A stretch of DNA of 27,628 nucleotides from a virus, in the IMG/VR virus record IMGVR_UViG_3300022752_000314, positions 1 to 27,628 of that record, one strand, 5' to 3'. Positions 15,801-24,800 of this stretch are shown here, piece after piece. The notes below the pieces were generated by a model. That model saw nothing but the letters and a program-made list of their open reading frames with translations, made no database searches and had not been told where the DNA came from. Within the stretch, counting starts at the first letter, position 1. Each line of letters starts with the position of its first letter. Position numbers and translations under genes: made by a program.

Positions 15801-18800
15801 TACTGGACTCATTCTCTATAAATGATGCAGTTAGCCAGTATTACGAAACTTTTGCTAGAAAGAGTGAAGCAGATAAGCAGACAATTCTAGATGCTATGCC
15901 TGAAGTATTTAGAGAATACTTTACTGGGGCACCTTCTAGACCTGAATGGATGAAGTATCAAAACTTCGATGTTCAGTATGGAATGCTAGGCACTGTCTAC
16001 TCAGATGGTATGAAGAAGCAGGAAGCAATAGACTTCCTAGACAGAATTATTACTGGCCTACCTCAACTTCACAGGGCATTTGGAGCAAGAGAAGATTCTT
16101 CATCTGCCAGAATTGCTAAATTAACCGCACTAAAAGATGCTATCAATGCTCACCAGTGGGACCAAGCAAACAACAACTACAACAGACCTAAGCCTTTCAA
16201 CACAAACAGCATTAGAGTTATGGAATCTCCATTTGCTGGAAACTTCAAATTTGGTGACTGGACTGTTGAAAGAGACCTTAAGAGAGTTATAAACGAACTT
16301 CCGTTCACTCCTGGTGGAAAACCTGATGGTGCACCTGACCACTGGACAGAGAACCCTAGCGAACTAGAGCAACGATTTAGCCCAGAAACTCTTCTAGAAG
16401 TTCTTACCAATTCATTGAAGAACGATGGCGGAAAAGTGGCACACCTACCTGCTGATTCTTCAGGTAGAGACCCTATTGATGTCAACCCTACTGCCGTATA
16501 CAAAGCCCTAGAAAACCACGGTTTTGATACTGAGAAGATGCTTGCTGAAATTTATGATGACATAAATGGAAACAGTGCTAACTTGGATGCTCTACTAGCA
16601 AAGAGAAGCGACCTTGGAAACCTTAATGACATTATTGCTCAACTTGCTAGCGAAGTAGGAACCTTAGAAGAGCCTGTAGTATTCAGCCAAATCGGTGGAG
16701 ACTATGACCCTGCTAATGGTGGAGTTCTACAGTCTGACCTAATCAAACGCCACTGGGAAAATGTTGACGGTAACCCTGCTCTTGATTTGAAAGAACTAGA
16801 GGCGGTCAACGAGTCATACTATGACGCTAATAGAAATAGGTTGATTGACGGTAAAGCCTACACTCCTAAAGTTGCTAACAGACAGTTCTATACTGCTGGA
16901 GTTGCTGACAACCCTAAGATTATTGCTAGAAACTTCTCTCCTAGAGGTCTAAGCAATGCTTTGACTGACGCTATTCAAAATAGCAGAACAACCGTAAAAC
17001 TAAAATTCCCGAACGGTCAGGAATTAGAAGTAGAAAACGCAGCCATTAGAGATGCTCTACAGCATCAGGGCTACGATGTAAATAAACTACTTAGCGAAAT
17101 GTCTGGTATCAAGCCAGAACCTAAGAGACCAAGTTTCCTAACTGCTGAAACAAATCAGGCTGGCGATGAGGCTTACCAATGGAATGGAATCGGTTCATCT
17201 GTATTTGCAGACAATGTTCCAGTAATTCTTGAAAAAGGTTCAGCAGATAATCGTGCGACATTTAATGGAAATGTCTATGAAATTGGTTTGGCAAGTGGAA
17301 CTGATGGGGAGAGACAAACTTTCACCGCAAAACTTGCTAAAATTCAAAAAAATGCAGACGGTAAGTTTGAAGTTTGGGTAGCCAAAAAAGAAGACAACTT
17401 CGTTGGTGAGTTCAGTGGAGCCCCAGACGGTGTCTATCCTAATTTTGGAAATGCTTTGTACGATGTACAAAAGCATGCAATGTCGGAATTGAACCTGTCT
17501 CGTGGAACATCTATGCACGATAACTATGCCACTGAGCCTAGATTATCTACAAATCTAGATGAGCACTCAGTAATCAACAATGATTCTCCAGATGCTGTAG
17601 AAGTTGCTGGTATGACAATTTCTAGACCTGGCAATACTGGGACTACTCAAATATTTGAAAACAGCAATGGTATTCGCAGAATCAACAACACTCTGATTAC
17701 TGGAACTACTCGTGTATACAGTTTGAACTCAAACCCACTTGCTGGTGAAGACAGTCCACTAGAAAACCTAGTTAGACACACTACAGATGCTGATGGCAAT
17801 CAGATAAATACAGATGTATATAGCATCACCAAAGTATCTGACCCTAATCTAAACGATAAGTATGTTGTCCAACTGCTTGGTGGTAAAGACTCTTCTACTG
17901 GCTTAGAATTGCCACCTCAGAATCTAGTTTTAAGTGATTTAAATATTGCTAGAAGCATAGCAAGAAGACACGCATACATTACTGAAGGCAATGACCTAAA
18001 TGGCATAAATAATGACCGTGCTCAACTTTTGTCTAACATTAATTCAGTAGCACCTTCTGCTTCAGTAGAAAATATGCACATCGCTTCAGATACCAACTCT
18101 ACAGTTGCTGGTACTCCTATAAAACTTGCTGGTGGTGTAGAAGGTAAGTTGGTAGTTCAGGTCAAAAAGGGTGCTCACCCTGCTTGGCGTAGAGGTGTTC
18201 CAGACTCAGATAACAGATATGTTTACGCAACCGTAGATATCACTAACCCAGATGGTAGTGAAAAATATGGAAGTTATCAGATAGTTAGAACTGCTCTAAG
18301 AAGATGGACAATTCAACCTACCTTAAGTCCTATGATGTCTGGTGTACGAAACCCATTTGTGGGAAATTACCTACCTACATATAGCAACTACTACCACGAT
18401 AAGCAAGATGCTTTAAATTATCTAAAAAACACAGTCAACAGACAATTCTTAGGTCAAAACCCAGGCAACAAGTCTTTGTTCCCTGAAGAAAGAGTGGTAA
18501 ATGTTGCTAACCCTGCTCCTAATGCTTTAAACCCTGCTGTTGCACCTAGAGCATCAGAAAACTTCCTATCTGATGATAAGTTCTCGGACTTTGTTGCTCA
18601 GCGTGGTCAGGTACTTGACCTAACTGGAGCAGTACAGCAAGGCGGTATGGGTGGAGGTGCTTCTGGCTCTCTGAAATTTGAATTTAATGGTAAAAAATTC
18701 AAAATTAAATATGAAGGTGATGACAAAGCCAGACAAGAATCTTTTAACCACGCTATATACAAACTTGTAGGTATTCAAACTACTGAAGCATTGCTTGGTA

Positions 18801-21800
18801 CTGGTATCCCTAATTTAATTCCGCCTCGTGACCGTAACCTTGGGCCTGTGACCATAGTTCTAGCAGATGAATTTGAACCAAATATTGTTCCTGGTCGTGC
18901 TAATGGTCACATGAATGGTCAGGCAGTATTTAATGGAAGTTCATTCACAAAACCTGAGAATCAGCAAGCAATTGCCGATTTACAAGAGGGTCTACTAATG
19001 GATGTTCTTACTAATAATGGCGACATTATGGGTAACACTGGCAACACATTTATTGCTATTAGAAATGGTATTCGCCGTGGTGTCCGTTGTGACAATGGTT
19101 CTGGCGGTGTTTACGAAGCAATTGGAAATAGTCGTAGCGATGGATTCATTAATAGAGATGCTTCTGACAGACTGAAAAGTACTTTCGGTGATTTTATGGC
19201 TCGTGGAGTAGTCAAGGGAACTACCGATGACGGAAGTTTGAAGAGGGGGCTTACTCCAGACTCACTTAAGGCTATTGCTAGAAGAACCATTCTGCCACTA
19301 ACAGATGACAAGATTGATGCCTTAGTTCAGGGAATCATCACAAATGACCGTGATAAGAGAGACCTAGCACAGCACTTGAAGCGTCGCCGCCTTGAGATGC
19401 TGAACTATATGGGAATTGACCCTAACTCAGAGCCACCTCAGGGTGAATCAGCAAACATACCTAATGTTATTCCAGGTAATATTCCACCTAACTTGGCAGA
19501 CAACGGCTATGAATTTGTCTCTGACAATGCTAATGGCACACCAAGAATAAAGATGGCTGGTTCTGTAGATGCTAATGGAGTATTTAGACCTTCTCATTTT
19601 GATAACCTACCTACAGATGTAAAGGCTCAACTACGCTACGGTCAGTTATTACCAGAGAACCTACCATTTATCTCACATAACAGCGACCATCCTTCATTGG
19701 TAATTGACGGTGCTGGAATAGTCAGACCAATCGGTAAAAATGGTATGACTTCTATCTTTATCCGTAAGCGTAAAGCAGACGGTACTTATGAGTATCTTTA
19801 CATCAAGCAAGGTGAAAACGGAAACAAAAAAATCCTAGACACCAACAGACAGCAACTTATGCCAATCGTTCACAATAACGAGGATGGCTCAGACAAGTCT
19901 CTTGAAGAAATGTTGGCATCAGAAGGATTCTCTGGAATTCCTGTAGTTAGCAGTAAGGAAATGCGTCTTGCTATTCCTGGCTTGGGTCAAGACCACAGAA
20001 TTATTGTGGCTGATATTGGCAGTGAAGACATTTCTGGTGTTCTAAGTAGAGCAAATACAAATGGCGTAACTAGAGAAGCAATATGGAGACAAGTAGAGCG
20101 TCTAAAAACTAGACCTGAGTACTACTATAACCAGTTGAATGGCAACGACGACAAGAATTCTGTTGTCAACCAACTTCAGGAATGGGAAAGAACTTGGGCT
20201 TCATCACCATCTGCCGAGCCTAGTGCTGATGGCGGAGATATTGGCGGTAACGGAGATGGAAACGGTCCTACTGGCGGTAACGGTGGAGGCCCATCTGGTT
20301 CTAGTTCCGATACTTCTGGCCCTTCAGACGGTCCAGAGGGAGATGGCTGGAGAGCAACACGCTCCATGGCTTTCAGAGATGCAAATGGAAATGTTAATCG
20401 AAACAGCGGCGGTGTAGTATTCCAATCTCACCCTAATGGCGGAATTAGAGTATTTGACGACAGCAATAACGAAGTTCAAGGTGAGATTTTACCTACTTAC
20501 CACGGCCACTGGGTAGCCACATTTATGCCTAATGATATTGACAATGTCAATAGAGATAGAAGAAATGGTAGAGCAATCAAGGGTATCTTTGCTTCTAAGC
20601 AGGATGCTGCTAACTGGCTTGCTAAAAAGGTTTATGACAAGTATGGAGTTCCAGAGGGCGATGGCGGAAACCGTAGACCATTTAATGAAGGTGGTACTGG
20701 TGACTATAACCCTAACGCTGCTCCATATGTAGAAATTAAAAAGGGTTTCCTAAACCCTACTACCGAAAACCAGCGTAATTTGGCTAATCGTCTAGTTGAC
20801 CACAAACAAGCAACTCCTGAAGAGCGTGCTTTGTTCCGTGCTATGTTGACTCAGGATAACTTGACTGTTGGTGAAGTTGGATATGTAATCAATAAACTCA
20901 AGGATAGAGACGACAGAGATTCTGCCGAACTTGCTGAGTCAAGAAGAGTTCGTGACGAGGCTGCCGCTGCTAATCCAATTCAGCCTTCTACTCTTGAAAG
21001 AGTTATTGAGCCACCAGATGTTGTTCCAGTTATTGCTTGGAACCTAAGACCTGGTCATAGAATTCTTGGCAAGGTAAATGGAAATGTTGTATTTACTGCT
21101 CCAGGTGAAAACAACACTATCAATGTTGGTGTTGTAAAGGATGATGGAAAACTACATGTTTACAAGGTAAACCGTAGCACTGTTATTGCTTGTTCTAACC
21201 AGCAAGTTGCTCAAGCAACCACTAATGCTGTACCTACTCACCCTGTAATTCAACAGCGTAGAGCACAGGCAAGGCTTATTCAGGACCAAATCAAGGCCCT
21301 ATACCCTAACCACCGTGAACTTCCTAATGGAGATTTGATTGTTGGTCAGCGTGACCACAGACAGGCAGATGGCAGAGTATTCCGCTATGAAGCAGTAGTT
21401 CACAAACTAAAGTCTGATGAATTTATTAGTTATGTCCGTAAGCAACAGATTGATACTAATGGAAACCCTGTTGGTGAATCAAGGGCTGCTTATCTAACTG
21501 TTCCTGGACACTCTCCAAAGGCAGTAAAGGGAAGACTTGCTAGGGAAGTAATGAGTGTAATCAACTCAGCAAACCCAGCAAACGGGTTCAATCAGAAGCA
21601 ACACGAGCCAGAAGTTACTAATCCAGCGACTGGACTGCCACTACCAGCAAGTCTTGTAAACCAGAACGCTCAGTTCATTGGCACTACTGGAATTGAAAAA
21701 ACTGGAAACGCTACTAAAGATGCTTTGATTTCTTATGTACAAAATCTAGTTGCTAGAGGTATGGCTCACCCTGAAATTATTGAGCAAGTAATTGGTAAAA

Positions 21801-24800
21801 ACCAAAACATATTCTCTCGCCATCAAATGGATGACATCATCGAGCGTCTTGAGTGGAACAGACAGTTCCCTGGTACTAACGCTATTCCTTATGTATCTAA
21901 GGACAACAAGACTATCGTTCGTGTTGGAGACCGTGTAACTCACTATGACGCTAACGGTAATCCAATCCTTATGGACAATGGTCAGCCTAGAACTGGTGTT
22001 GTAACTGAGCGTAGACCTTACACTCTAAACCGCAAGCCAAACGGTGACTACGAATACACTGACCAACTGTATGTTCAATGGGACAACACTAATAGACCAC
22101 ATCAGGCTGCGGCTCGTCGTCTAGAAGTCAACAGAAGAGCAGACGGCACTCAGCCAGTTCCAGCAGTACAGGGACCAAACGAAGGCGGAGATAACAATCC
22201 TGCTATTCTCCCAATGCCTCTTCCTAAACCTAGAGCGGGACAACAACCTGCTGCCCCTGCCCCCGCAAATAATGAAAGTGGTATCAATCAATTAGTAGAT
22301 AGATACAACGAAAATAGAATCCCAACTGGGTTTACCTTAGCCCGTGATGGTGGATTTGGTCAATTAGGTAACGGTGACCCAATAAGTCTTAGAGACGAAG
22401 AGGTCGCTGCTCAGGGGCTTGCTGCTCTAAGAGGTCGTATCTATCAGGATGAAGATGGTGCTTTTGTAGTACAAAAGTGGGGAAACAACGGTGGATTTGT
22501 CTCTAAAGAAACATATCCAGATGTTATGACTGCTCTAGAAGTTCTTAGCCAGCACGCAACATCTTTAAGAAATGAAAAAGATGGTAATGGAACTTCTGAG
22601 CCAGAAACTAGCAGTCCATCTTCTTCTAGCCCATCCTCTCCTAATGGTGGAGATGGCGGTGGGGTTCCACCTACTAACCCACCTGCTGGTGGAGAAGGTG
22701 GAGCGTCAGAAGGTCCAGGACTAGATTTGAATATGGGTAGATGGAGACAAGGTTCCCCACCTGATGGTGTTGCTCCTCGCCCTGGCGATGGCGTAGTTCC
22801 AAAAGTAAATACATTCTGGGATGATGACCAGCCACCTACTCAGTACGATGTTGTCAGAGATGAAAACCGTACTAAGTTTGTTGGCCGTGCTGGACAAAAC
22901 CCTGGTGCAGAAGCATTTATTTATGTTGAAAAAACTCCTAATGGAAACTGGAGAGTAGTCGACCCTAGAGAAAGAGGAGATGCTCGATACAGTGCTGAAT
23001 ATGGAAACCGTAATATAGCAGAAGCAATTGCTGTCAATAAGATGGCTGGTCGTGAAGAATACAACAGACTAATTCTCAACCAAGATAATAGTGGTAGAAC
23101 TCCTAATGAGCCAGAAAATGCTCAGGAGCCTGTACTAGACCTTCCTTGGAATGATAAGAGAGTTGAAATTCAACCACAAGAAATTGGTGCTATCCGTAGT
23201 TTTGAACTTATCAATGATATGGGCAATGGAGGTTTAGAGCCTATAAAGGTTGAGATTGTGAGAGACCCTGCTAGTACTAGATTCCTTCCTGAAGGCATGG
23301 GGTATGAAGGCATTGAAGTTCAAAAGTACACTGCTGGCTGGGGAGTAGATGGTATAGCAAGCAACTCTGGTGAAGTAAAAATATTCGCAACTAGAGGTGA
23401 GGCTGAAGCAGCAGCGGTAAATAGCATGCTTAAATTCAACCAAGATGTAAAGAATGCTTATATAGCACAGCAAAATGCTCCTTCAGTTGCTAGAGAAGAT
23501 TCAGAATCTCCTACTAGCGGAAACTCTGACTCTGACTTAAGAGTTGGAGAGAACCGTGCTCCAGATGGAATGGTAGAAAACAGAGAAGCAAATGGAGACT
23601 TCACTGCTGATTTTGCTATTGGTCAGAATACTTTCCAAAGAGTTAGAAAGCCAGACGGCAATGCTGGTTATTACTACAAGGGCATAGAGATTGCTACTAT
23701 TGAAAAAAATCCTGATGGAACTTTCAATGTTAAAAACATTTGGGGAGCAGATGACAGTGATTTTGTAGTTGCAAACGATGAACGGTCTGCTCTAGTAAAG
23801 GCTCAGTCAATTATTTGGCACGCTAATCAAGACGGCAAGATTGACCAAATGAATCAATATATTGCTGATGGAAACATTGATGTAATAGAGCCGGGTACTA
23901 CAATCATTCCCCCTACTCCAGAACAGGGTCCTCAAATCACTACAGCAGTTCCAGCAACTCCGGGGCAGCCGAAGCAAGAATCAGTACCTGAGTTTGCTCC
24001 TCCAGGCTATAAAGCAAATGGACAAATGAATGTTGGAGGTGGAGTTGGTGGTCAGAATGACTTCCGTGATATCACTCCACAACCACAAGAAGGTGCTATT
24101 CTTCGTCAACATAATGCAAGAAACATTGGTGGAGATTACAACCCTGGCTTCTACTGGGAAAACCCAGATGGAACAGTGGCTGAATGGGACTCCAATCGTG
24201 ATGGTAAAAAATTCATGAGACCCACACCAATAAATCGTGAAGAACCAGATAACTCTGGTGTTCGTTACCAGCCTGGCGATGTATTTGACCCTAACCACAG
24301 ACCTGATAATGGCAACAACAACAACGGTGGCACACTACCTACTGGTCCATCAGACAATGGTGGCAACGGTGGAACTCCACCTGCTAATAACCCGCCAGCA
24401 GGGCCAGCCCCCGTTGCTCCAGAAGCAGAACCTGTTCAAGAGCCTCAGGGTAAGCCTAGAGTAAATAGGATTCAGCCTGGTGACCGTTATGTGAAGCAAA
24501 ACAATAGATTACTTCCAGATAAAAATGGTAAGTACACAGGTTTTGATGTATACGATGCTAGAACTAAAAAACTTATCGCTAGAGCAGAAACTAAAGAAAT
24601 TGCTGACGATATTGCCGCTGGTAGAAGAGACCTAAACGGTAAGTTGATTGATTACACTACTCCACAGAAGCCTGGAATCCAAAGAGTTCCTAGACCAGAA
24701 GGATATAGTAAAAATATAACTCCTGACAGTAAAGATAGGATGTTCAACAAAGATTTCTATATTGAAAATCTAAAGGACCCTAACTCACCTGTAGTTAGAT

